Source of the DNA: Dehalococcoidia bacterium
GTDB lineage: Bacteria; Chloroflexota; Dehalococcoidia; SM23-28-2; HRBIN24
DNA: 64,000 bases
Direction of reading: 5' to 3'
NCBI GenBank assembly: GCA_032249735.1
Contig: JAVVHA010000005.1
Coordinates: 29,444-93,443, forward strand
A program made the translations under genes and the position numbers. Shown here one piece after another: positions 54,129-61,403 of this stretch (the stretch's first letter is position 1; each line of letters starts with the position of its first letter). The notes under the pieces are model-generated. The model made no database searches. It had not been told where the DNA came from and saw only the letters and a program-made list of their open reading frames with translations.

Positions 54129-55123
54129 CGAAGCCGTTGTACCGCCCCGAGGAGGCTCAGGGGGTTTGGGTATATCTGGAGCACGTAGGCAAGGAATTGA
54201 CCCCGGTGTCTCGCCAGCTGCTGGGCAAGGCCAGGGAGCTGGCCCAGAAGAAAGGGGTGCACCTAACAGGCGTCCTCTTGGGGCATGAGATCTCCCATCT
54301 GGTGGAGGAAGCATGGGCCTACGGCGCCGATGTGGTTCTTTGGGCCGACCATCCCGCCCTGCGACGGTACGTTACAGGGCCTTACGCGCGGGTGGTGGCC
54401 GATGCTGTCCTTTCCTACAAGCCCGACGTCTTGCTCCTGGGGGCTACGGCCAACGGCCGCGACCTGGCCGGGCGATTGGCCGTCCGCCTACGCACCGGCC
54501 TCACCGCCGATTGTGTGGACCTCGCCTGGGAGGAGGGGAGCGGTCACTTGGTAGGGTGGAACACCGGCTTCGGCGGGGGCATTATGGCGGCCATCCTCTG
54601 CCCTTATCATCGCCCCCAGATGGCTACCGTGCGTCCTGGGGTCTTCCCCACCCCTCAGCCTCAGCCACGCCGGGGGGAGGAGGTGCGCCTACCAGTCCAT
54701 CTCCAGGAGGCCGATCTCCAGGTGGAGGTGGAGGAGGAGGCCCTCGTTCCCCCAGCAGGCATCATGTCCGCCCAGGTGTTGGTGGTGGGCGGTAGGGGAA
54801 CGGGGGGCCAGTTTGATCCCCTATGGGAGCTGGCTCGCCTTCTGGGGGGCGAGGTGGGGGCCACCAGGGTGGCAGTCGACGAGGGGTGGATCGAGAGGGA
54901 GCGCCAAATTGGCCAGACGGGCTATGTGGTGCGCCCTAAGCTGGCCATCGTGTGTGGGGCCTCTGGTGCCTTCCAGTTCACTGTGGGGCTTCAAGACGCC
55001 GAGACCATCGTGGCCATCAATATCGATAAGGAAGCCCCCATCTTCGAGCAGGCCGATTACTGCGTAGTGGACGATCTGTTCCAGGTGGTCCCTGCGCTGG
55101 TCCGGATCATAAAGGAGGGATAG
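54125..55123 (+). CDS. etfA: Electron transfer flavoprotein alpha subunit
   Basis: ETF alpha of 332 residues. The FAD domain carries VGGRGTGGQFD (221-231), GATRVAVDEGW, GQTGYVV (263-269), GASGAFQF (278-285) and VAINIDKEAPIFEQADY. The usual GISGAIQH ends in Phe285 here instead of His. GTGA overlap with the HdrBC gene. It mediates electron transfer with acyl-CoA dehydrogenases or the Hdr complex. Whether it is of the bifurcating type cannot be decided from motifs alone. Confidence 0.94.
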   Translation: MTKPLYRPEEAQGVWVYLEHVGKELTPVSRQLLGKARELAQKKGVHLTGVLLGHEISHLVEEAWAYGADVVLWADHPALRRYVTGPYARVVADAVLSYKPDVLLLGATANGRDLAGRLAVRLRTGLTADCVDLAWEEGSGHLVGWNTGFGGGIMAAILCPYHRPQMATVRPGVFPTPQPQPRRGEEVRLPVHLQEADLQVEVEEEALVPPAGIMSAQVLVVGGRGTGGQFDPLWELARLLGGEVGATRVAVDEGWIERERQIGQTGYVVRPKLAIVCGASGAFQFTVGLQDAETIVAINIDKEAPIFEQADYCVVDDLFQVVPALVRIIKEG

Positions 55124-55126
55124 CGG

Positions 55127-55939
55127 GTGGGGGAGATGGACCTGCATATCATAGTCTGCCTTAAGGTGGTGCCTAAGCCCGAGGAGGTGTCCATAAACCC
55201 TCAGACTATGACAATCGACCGGGCTCGTGCTCGTTCGGAGATCAACCCCAGCGATATGTACGCTCTGGAGATGGCCCTCTCCCTTAAAGACGAGCACGGA
55301 GGGGAGGTGAGCCTGCTGGCCATGGGCCCCCCCTTCTTTGAGCCCTATCTGCGCATCGCTATGGCCATGGGCGCTGACGCCGCCTTCCTGCTGAGCGACC
55401 GGGCTTTCGCTGGCGCCGACACCTTGGCTACCTCTTACGTCCTGGCGCGGGGCATCGAGCGTTTGCGTCCCTTCCACCTTGTCCTCTGTGGTGAGGAGTC
55501 GTCCGATGGGGCTACAGGTCAGGTGCCGCCAGGAATAGCGGAATGGCTAGACATCCCCCAGCTCACATATGTGGAGCATCTGGAGGTTCTGCCTCATGGG
55601 CGGGTGAGGGCCCGGCGGGTGATGGATGGGGGCTATCAGGTCCTCACCGCTCCCTTGCCCGCCCTAGCATCTGTCAAGAGCGGCGTCAACGAGCCGCGCT
55701 TCATCGACATGGACCGTTGGCTGTGGGCCATGCAAGAGGCTCCCGTGACCGTGTGGGGCTTGGCCGACCTGGGGCTCGACCCAGAGATGGTGGGGGCTAA
55801 GGGCTCTCCTACAGTGGTCTCTCGAGTGCAGCAGGTGGGGGCGCGCCAGAGGAAGCGCATCCTCATCACCGGGACGGCGGAGGAGGAGGCACGCACCCTA
55901 TGGCGTTTCATGCGTCCCCTTCTGGAGCAAAGGTCTTAG
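55127..55939 (+). CDS. etfB: Electron transfer flavoprotein beta subunit
   Basis: ETF beta of 270 residues beginning HIIVCLKVVPKPEEVSINP in outline, with INPSDMYALEMALSLKD, the CGEESSDGATGQVPPGIAEWL nucleotide-binding region and VMDGGYQVLTAPLPALASV. In bifurcating ETFs this subunit binds a second FAD instead of AMP. The GTG at 55127 has AAGGAGGG eight bases upstream; an ATG at 55136 is an alternative. Last gene of the operon. Confidence 0.94.
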   Translation: MGEMDLHIIVCLKVVPKPEEVSINPQTMTIDRARARSEINPSDMYALEMALSLKDEHGGEVSLLAMGPPFFEPYLRIAMAMGADAAFLLSDRAFAGADTLATSYVLARGIERLRPFHLVLCGEESSDGATGQVPPGIAEWLDIPQLTYVEHLEVLPHGRVRARRVMDGGYQVLTAPLPALASVKSGVNEPRFIDMDRWLWAMQEAPVTVWGLADLGLDPEMVGAKGSPTVVSRVQQVGARQRKRILITGTAEEEARTLWRFMRPLLEQRS

Positions 55940-55964
55940 AGCATATGCCTCCTGCTCCGTCCCC

Positions 55965-55993
55965 TTGACAAGTCCTTTGGGGCACCGCTGAAT
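55965..55993 (+). promoter_or_regulatory. Possible promoter before the second enoyl-CoA hydratase
   Basis: Perfect TTGACA at 55965-55970, 17 bases, then CTGAAT at 55988-55993. The -10 is poor. The remaining gap to 56113 holds no other gene. Confidence 0.35.
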
Positions 55994-56113
55994 AGGAGGC
56001 AGGCCGCTAGATCACCTGGTAAGGTGGCGCACTCTTAACCACTGAGGTGATAGGGTGACGACCCAGGGGTGCCTCTGCAACCCGCCGTTGGCAGTAGAAG
56101 AAGGAGGTGCATC

Positions 56114-56920
56114 GTGGAGTTCCAGGACATCATCTACGAGAAGCGAGCGGGGATCGCCATCATCCGCCTCAATCGCCCCCACAAGCTGAACGCGTGCACC
56201 CTCAACACATACGCCGAGCTGCGGGCGGCTGTCCAGGACGCCGATAGGGATGAGGATGTACGGGCCTTGGTCATCACAGGCGAGGGCCGCGGTTTCTGTG
56301 CCGGCGACGATGTCCAGGAGATATTCCTGGCCTCGCCGCCTGCGGGCCGCGGCCCCAGCATCCGCGAGCGACTGGAGGAGCTGCGAGGCCAGGGCCAGAG
56401 AGGGGTAGACAACTTGCTCTTCTTCGATAAGCCGGCCGTGGCTGCTGTCAACGGCCCTGCCGTGGGCTATGGGTTCGATCTAGCCCTCATGTGCGATGTG
56501 CGTATCGCTGCTGAATCGGCGCGTTTTGGCTCTATCTTCGTGCGCCGGGGGCTGATGGCTGATGCTGCCTCCCTTCTCCTTTTGCCTCGCATAGTGGGGT
56601 GGAGCAAGGCGGCTGAGCTGACGCTCACCGGGGACATCATCGACGCCCAGGAGGCCCTGCGCATCGGCCTGGTGAGCAAGGTGGTGCCCCAGGAGTCGCT
56701 CATGGACGAGGCCATCTCCCTCGCCCGACGCATGGCTGACAACGCGCCCCTGGCGGTGCGGATGACTAAGCATGGCCTGCGCCGCTCCCTCGGCCTAGAC
56801 CTGCGGCCGTTCCTGGAGTGGCAGTCGGTCTGCCAGGGGCTGTTGATGCGGAGCGAGGACCACCGCGAGGGGGCCCGGGCCTTCGTCGAAAAAAGAGAGC
56901 CCCGCTTCCAGGGACGCTAG
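56114..56920 (+). CDS. Enoyl-CoA hydratase/isomerase family protein
   Basis: Crotonase-fold protein of 268 residues. IAIIRLNRPHKLNA, GRGFCAGDDVQE and NGPAVGYGFDLALMCDVRIAA are the CoA-binding and oxyanion-hole segments; SIFVRRGLMADAAS is the second catalytic region, where D replaces the usual E-P-type pattern. GTG at 56114 follows AAGGAGGTG by 4 bases; an in-frame ATG at 56069 is less likely. Convergent with, and overlapping by 4 bases, the DUF6285 gene. Confidence 0.88.
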   Translation: MEFQDIIYEKRAGIAIIRLNRPHKLNACTLNTYAELRAAVQDADRDEDVRALVITGEGRGFCAGDDVQEIFLASPPAGRGPSIRERLEELRGQGQRGVDNLLFFDKPAVAAVNGPAVGYGFDLALMCDVRIAAESARFGSIFVRRGLMADAASLLLLPRIVGWSKAAELTLTGDIIDAQEALRIGLVSKVVPQESLMDEAISLARRMADNAPLAVRMTKHGLRRSLGLDLRPFLEWQSVCQGLLMRSEDHREGARAFVEKREPRFQGR

Positions 56921-57318
56921 GCCCGTGGGCGCTGCAGCCAGCTGGGGTCGTTGACTTCCAGCTTGTGGCGGGTAAGGAGCCACAGGAATTCGAGCAGGCG
57001 CTGTCGGAAGGAGGTATCTTCGTCCGCCTCCCCTGCGCGGATGCGGCGGCACACCTCTTCTATGCGGCGGTGCAGCGCTTCCTTCCGCTGTTGAAACGTC
57101 GCCGGCAGGGGCTCCGGGCCCAGGAGGGCGTCCAGGACCTGCCACTCCTCTTGAAAGTGTGCCTCTCCCATCTCCAGCTCGCGGCGCACGATGCGCACGG
57201 CGTTGGCGGCGACGATGGCGTGAAAGCGCCGCGGGCCTTCTAGCCGAGGCGCCACCTCCTCTTGAAGGAAACGCTCCACCTCTTGTAGCAGCTCCTGGAC
57301 GGTGGGCCGGTCCTGCAT
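56917..57318 (-). CDS. DUF6285-family protein
   Basis: Protein of 133 residues beginning MQDRPTVQELLQEVERFLQEE in pattern. The first part matches the DUF6285 family that frequently sits next to APH-type phosphotransferases and acyl-CoA dehydrogenases. The body is Arg/Glu-rich helical with the segment FHAIVAANAVRIVRREL. The ATG overlaps the phosphotransferase stop (TGATG), so the two act as one unit. No catalytic function is known for the family. Confidence 0.78.
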   Translation of the reverse strand: MQDRPTVQELLQEVERFLQEEVAPRLEGPRRFHAIVAANAVRIVRRELEMGEAHFQEEWQVLDALLGPEPLPATFQQRKEALHRRIEEVCRRIRAGEADEDTSFRQRLLEFLWLLTRHKLEVNDPSWLQRPRA

Positions 57319-58361
57319 CAGCGCCCCTCCATGATATGCAGCAGCTCCCATTCAGTCTCTGAGACGCGCCGGCCAATGGTGGCCAGCTCCACGCTGGGCT
57401 CATGTCCGTCCAGGGAGCGCCGCGCCTGCATGATACAGATGATGCCCCAGCGCAGGTTCCCATAGGCCTCCCACCAGCTCCAGGCATCCCACTGGATGGC
57501 TGGGCCGCCCGCCTCCTCATAGGCGGCGCGCAGCTCCTCCCGTTGCCCCAGCCCAGCCACGGGCAGATGGTCCTGCCCAAAGCGCCAGGAGCGGACGCAG
57601 CACCAGCCTACGTCCTCCATGGGGTCGCCGATATGGGCCCCCTCCCAGTCCAGGACGGCTCGTAGCCCCTCCGGCCCAATGATAAGGTTCCCCAGGCGAT
57701 AGTCGCCGTGCACCAAGGTGCGCCACGACGAGGAGGGAAGGCGCTGGGCCAGCCAGCGGAAGGCCATCTCGAACACAGGCGAGGGCACCAGGGCCACCGC
57801 CTCGTAGGTGGCCCGTAGGACCGCCAGGGCATGGGCCGCCGGGCTACTGCCCTCGGGTGGGGCTGGTAGGTCGTCCAGCCCGTGGCGCTGGATATCTATG
57901 CGATGGATGCGGGCCAATGCCTCCCCCAATTGGTGGGGCAATAGGCGCCGCGCCTGGACGAACTCGGGGTCACGAAGGATCCGGCGGGCGATGCTCTCCC
58001 CATCCACCCTATCCATCACCAGCATATCGATGGGCTCGAAGGGGTCGGCGGTGAGGGGGTAGACCCTGGGCACCGGCACCCCCGAGAGGTAGGCCGCCCG
58101 CAGCACGCGGTACTCCCTATCGATGGGCATGCCCACCATGGCTCCAGGGGGCGGCCCACTCCGGTAGACGAGCCGTAGAAGCCGCTCCCCCTCCTCGTCC
58201 TCCACCAAGGCGTCGAAGGCCCAGGTCTGACGGTGGGCGCCGCCGGCCATAGGTCGAAGGTCGTGAACCTGAACGCGCCGGTAATAGCGGCCCAAGAACG
58301 CCTGCAACCGTGCCGCCAACTCAGCGGCGTCGAGAGAGCGGGCGCCGTCCTCTTCGCTCAT
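57318..58361 (-). CDS. APH-family phosphotransferase
   Basis: Aminoglycoside-phosphotransferase/choline-kinase fold, 347 residues. N-lobe with AGGAHRQTWAF; hinge VMDRVDGESIAR; catalytic loop LVHGDYRLGNLI (HGDxxxxN) and the magnesium motif VLDWEGAHIGDP. This subgroup (ACAD10-like kinase domain) occurs beside acyl-CoA dehydrogenases and is known in some organisms to phosphorylate hydroxyacyl-CoAs; antibiotic resistance is unlikely. Ends by TGATG overlap into the DUF6285 gene. Confidence 0.87.
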   Translation of the reverse strand: MSEEDGARSLDAAELAARLQAFLGRYYRRVQVHDLRPMAGGAHRQTWAFDALVEDEEGERLLRLVYRSGPPPGAMVGMPIDREYRVLRAAYLSGVPVPRVYPLTADPFEPIDMLVMDRVDGESIARRILRDPEFVQARRLLPHQLGEALARIHRIDIQRHGLDDLPAPPEGSSPAAHALAVLRATYEAVALVPSPVFEMAFRWLAQRLPSSSWRTLVHGDYRLGNLIIGPEGLRAVLDWEGAHIGDPMEDVGWCCVRSWRFGQDHLPVAGLGQREELRAAYEEAGGPAIQWDAWSWWEAYGNLRWGIICIMQARRSLDGHEPSVELATIGRRVSETEWELLHIMEGR

Positions 58362-58366
58362 GGCTA

Positions 58367-59398
58367 TTATTCTTCGCGCCCAGTGGCCGCTCTTACCACC
58401 GGCATCACTTGGCGAGCGAACAGCTCCAGCGACTCCATGGCGCGCTTCGGGTTCTGACCGGGCAGGGTAGCCCAGCTCACGATGTAATCGTACGGCAGGA
58501 GCCGCGTCGCTGCCAGGATGCCTTCCTTCACCTGCTCAGGGGTGCCCACGAGCACCATGCCGGCGCGGCGGAAGTCATCAGGCGACCATCCCGTCCACTG
58601 GCGCCACTGCCTGTCCTCAGGCAGGTCCCCCCGCTGGCTGTACCACTGGCCGTAGAGCCCGGCCATATAGGCGAAATGGGGCCCTGCCTCGGCCCAGTAC
58701 CGCTCCGGGTCCTCGGCCACGGCCCAGGGCAGGAGGCCGAGCAGCCGATAGCAAGAGGGGTCCTCCGCCTGAGCACGGAGGGCGGCGACATACTCCTCGT
58801 ACACCGAGGGCGGGCCCACCAGCATCAGGTCAGCCCGGAGGCGCGCCGCCCGACGGGCGGTGACGGGACTCCTGGCCGCCAGCCACAGCGGGAAAGGCTG
58901 CTGACAGGGCGGCGGCGTCACCATCACGTCGCGAAGCTGAAAGTAGCGGCCCGTAAAGGAGAAGCGCTCCCCAGCCAGGGCGCGCCGCAGGACCTCGACC
59001 CCCTCCTCCATGCGGCCGCGACGGTGACGCAAGGGGATGCCGTAGCCAGCGAACTCCTCTTCCCGGTAGCCCAGCCCCATCCCCAGCTCCAGCCTGCCTC
59101 CGGAGAGCTGGTCCACCACTGCCGCGTCCTCGGCCAAGCGGAGGGGATGGTACAGGGGCAGGAGGGCCACCCAGGTGCCAAGGCGGATACGTCTGGTCCG
59201 AGCGGCGATGGCTCCCAGGGCCACCAAGGGCGAAGGGCAATAGCCATCGTCGATGAAGTGGTGCTCGGTGACGAACACGGCATCGTAGCCCAGCCGCTCG
59301 ACTTCCTGTATCTGCTCCAGCAAGGCAGCGTACAGCTCCGGGAAGGGGCGCCGCCACCGCTCGGGGTTGCGGAAGTCGTACACCAGTCCGAACTTCAT
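58367..59398 (-). CDS. LLM-class flavin-dependent oxidoreductase
   Basis: Luciferase-like monooxygenase of 343 residues with MKFGLVYDFRNP start, GYDAVFVTEHHF near 40, LGTWVALLPLYHPLRLAEDAAVVDQLSGGRLELGMGLGYR in outline and the C-terminal MVLVGTPEQVKEGI. It uses FMNH2 or F420H2 with oxygen (monooxygenase) or as a reductase. The start at 59398 has GAGGTAAGGG upstream. It is a paralogue of the next gene and part of the CoA-transferase operon. Confidence 0.9.
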   Translation of the reverse strand: MKFGLVYDFRNPERWRRPFPELYAALLEQIQEVERLGYDAVFVTEHHFIDDGYCPSPLVALGAIAARTRRIRLGTWVALLPLYHPLRLAEDAAVVDQLSGGRLELGMGLGYREEEFAGYGIPLRHRRGRMEEGVEVLRRALAGERFSFTGRYFQLRDVMVTPPPCQQPFPLWLAARSPVTARRAARLRADLMLVGPPSVYEEYVAALRAQAEDPSCYRLLGLLPWAVAEDPERYWAEAGPHFAYMAGLYGQWYSQRGDLPEDRQWRQWTGWSPDDFRRAGMVLVGTPEQVKEGILAATRLLPYDYIVSWATLPGQNPKRAMESLELFARQVMPVVRAATGREE

Positions 59399-59403
59399 GG
59401 CCC

Positions 59404-60408
59404 TTACCTCTCCTTGAAGTAGGGCATCACCTGGCGGGCGAACAGCTCCATGGAGCGCACGGCCTCTCGGGGCGGCAGTCCCGGCGGGATGGCCCACCAA
59501 AAGTAGCGCTCGGCCGGCGCTTGGGCGAACAGCTGCCCTAGCGCCTCCCGGACCTGCTGCGGCGTGCCCACCAGGTACGGCCCGCGGGCCTGGAGGTCTT
59601 CCAGGCTCATGTAGGGCTCGCTGCCGAAGATGGGCTGTCCTGCCTCGGAAAACCACTTCTGATAGCCGTTGATCTGGTAGCTGAGGTGCGGATAGAGCTC
59701 GCGCCAGGCCCGCTCGGGGTCGTCGGTGACGTACAGCCAGGGCAGGCCCAGGGCGACGCGGGGCCGCTCCCCCTCCCTGCCCTGGGCCGCCAGGGCCTCG
59801 GCGTACTGGCCCACCTGCTCCGGCCCGGCGATAATGCCATCGGCGTAGCGGGCCGCCCGCCGCACCGCCGCCGGGCCCAGGGCGCCCACCCACAACTCCG
59901 GCCTGGGGCGCTGGACGGGCTTGGGCGTGGCCCGCACCCCGCGCAGGCGGAAGAACTGGCCCTCGAAGTCGAACTCCTCCTCCGTCCAGCAACGCAGCAC
60001 CACCTGTATGACCTCCTCGGTGATGGGGCCCCGCTTATGCCTGGGCACGCCGAAGCCGGCGAACTCCTCCCGCCGGTAACCCACCGCCAGGCCCAGCAGG
60101 AAGCGCCCGCCCGAGAGGATGTCCACCAAGGCCGCTTCTTCCGCCAGCCGCACCGGATGGTGAAAGGGGGCCAACAGGATGTTGGTGCCGATGGTCACGC
60201 GGGAGGTAACAGCCGCCACCGCCGCCGCCACCGGCAGGAGCGACGGCAGATAGCCGTCCTCGATGAAGTGATGCTCCGACAGCCAGATATCGTCGTAGCC
60301 CAGCTCCTCGGCATAACGGATATGCTCCAGGGTCTGAGCATAGGTTTCCCGCCAGGTCAGGGGCGAGTGGGGAGGGCAGCGGAAGTCGTACCAGAGACCG
60401 AACTTCAT
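59404..60408 (-). CDS. LLM-class flavin-dependent oxidoreductase
   Basis: Second luciferase-like protein, 334 residues: MKFGLWYDFRCP, ELGYDDIWLSEHHFIEDGY, IGTNILLAPFHHPVRLAEEAALVDILSGGRF and GYRREEFAGFGVP. The C-terminal GPYLVGTPQQVREAL is typical. It shares the MKFGLxYDFR start and MELFARQVMP end with its neighbour, so the pair arose by duplication. Five bases separate them, consistent with one transcript. Substrate unknown. Confidence 0.9.
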   Translation of the reverse strand: MKFGLWYDFRCPPHSPLTWRETYAQTLEHIRYAEELGYDDIWLSEHHFIEDGYLPSLLPVAAAVAAVTSRVTIGTNILLAPFHHPVRLAEEAALVDILSGGRFLLGLAVGYRREEFAGFGVPRHKRGPITEEVIQVVLRCWTEEEFDFEGQFFRLRGVRATPKPVQRPRPELWVGALGPAAVRRAARYADGIIAGPEQVGQYAEALAAQGREGERPRVALGLPWLYVTDDPERAWRELYPHLSYQINGYQKWFSEAGQPIFGSEPYMSLEDLQARGPYLVGTPQQVREALGQLFAQAPAERYFWWAIPPGLPPREAVRSMELFARQVMPYFKER

Positions 60409-60428
60409 GGCCTGAGCCCTGGCGCCCT

Positions 60429-61367
60429 TCACTTGATGGCCAGCGGGTTCACCGGCGAGCCCACCGCCCGGGTGAACTTGATGGGCGGCCCTACGAACAG
60501 GAAGTCCCAGCGTCCGTCGCGGGCGCAGTCCTCGGCCAGCTCGTCCAGGTCGAACATCTCCCCCAGGGTCATGCCCATGTCGCGGATGAGGACCATGTGC
60601 ACGGGGAGCAGGGCGTTGGGGTCCTCGCCAAACAGATTTGGCCCGAAGGCCTCGATGGCCCAGTTGTCTGAGGCCACCGCCGCCACCTGTTTCTCGTACA
60701 GCCAGGGGATGGAGCGCAGCCCCAGCCCCGGCTCGGCCGACATGAACTCCTGACGGTTGCCGTCGGTGACGAACTTGGTCCGCCAACCGGTGCGGAAGAG
60801 GAGGATGTCGCCGGGCCTGATCTCCACGCCCTGGGCCCGGGCCACCTCCTCCAGCAAGGCGCCGTCGATGACGAAGTTGGGCGGGAGCCAGCGCTCCCCC
60901 TTGTGCCGGGCTACGTCCAGCAGCACCCCTCGGCCGACGATGCCACGGGCCACCTTGTCGATGCTGCATTTGAGGGCTCCAGCGGTGGTGACCACGCTGG
61001 CGGGATAGCCGTTGTAGATCCGGTCGTCGTAGTAGACGTGGGCCAGGGCGTCCCACTGGGTAGCGCACTGGAGAGGCATGAAGACGAAGTCGTCGGCGTA
61101 GCGGAAGCCCCCAGGGAAGTCCTGCCCGTGGCCCGTCTGGGACATGAGCCGCACCGGGTTGATGCGCACCCCGCCTGGTTGGGGGCCATTCTCGTCGAAG
61201 GGGATGCCCAGGGAGAAGACCTTGCCGTCCCGCACCGACTGGCAGGCGGCGGCGATGGCCTGGGGAGTGATGAAGTTCAGCGTACCCAGCTCATCGTCCT
61301 CGCCCCAGCGCCCCCAGTTGCTGTACTGCTTGCCCAGCTCGCGGAAGTTGGGCACCTGTTGTGTCAT
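60429..61367 (-). CDS. Cyclase/kynurenine-formamidase-like family protein
   Basis: Cyclase-family (KynB/Cyclase superfamily) hydrolase of 312 residues. NWGRWGEDDELGTLNFITPQ opens the long subfamily, and QWDALAHVYYDD stands at the metal site where the family normally has HxGTHxDxPxH; the first His is replaced by Gln here, so metal binding may differ. GVLLDVARHKG, GDILLFRTGWR and the C-terminal AVASDNWAIEAF are conserved. In this operon it may hydrolyse a lactone or amide during acid degradation; substrate unknown. Confidence 0.87.
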   Translation of the reverse strand: MTQQVPNFRELGKQYSNWGRWGEDDELGTLNFITPQAIAAACQSVRDGKVFSLGIPFDENGPQPGGVRINPVRLMSQTGHGQDFPGGFRYADDFVFMPLQCATQWDALAHVYYDDRIYNGYPASVVTTAGALKCSIDKVARGIVGRGVLLDVARHKGERWLPPNFVIDGALLEEVARAQGVEIRPGDILLFRTGWRTKFVTDGNRQEFMSAEPGLGLRSIPWLYEKQVAAVASDNWAIEAFGPNLFGEDPNALLPVHMVLIRDMGMTLGEMFDLDELAEDCARDGRWDFLFVGPPIKFTRAVGSPVNPLAIK

Positions 61368-61403
61368 GTCACCCTCCTCAATTTAGCTTCCTGGATCGCC
61401 CGC

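Noticed and set aside
56008..56062. tRNA-like sequence on the minus strand (D-arm-like CTCAGTGGTTAAGAG and an anticodon-like CACC-TTACCA-GGTG)
   Set aside because: The anticodon stem closes with a 6-base loop, and no T-arm, acceptor stem or GGTTCGA-type loop follows. It may be a decayed tRNA or chance; not annotated as a gene.
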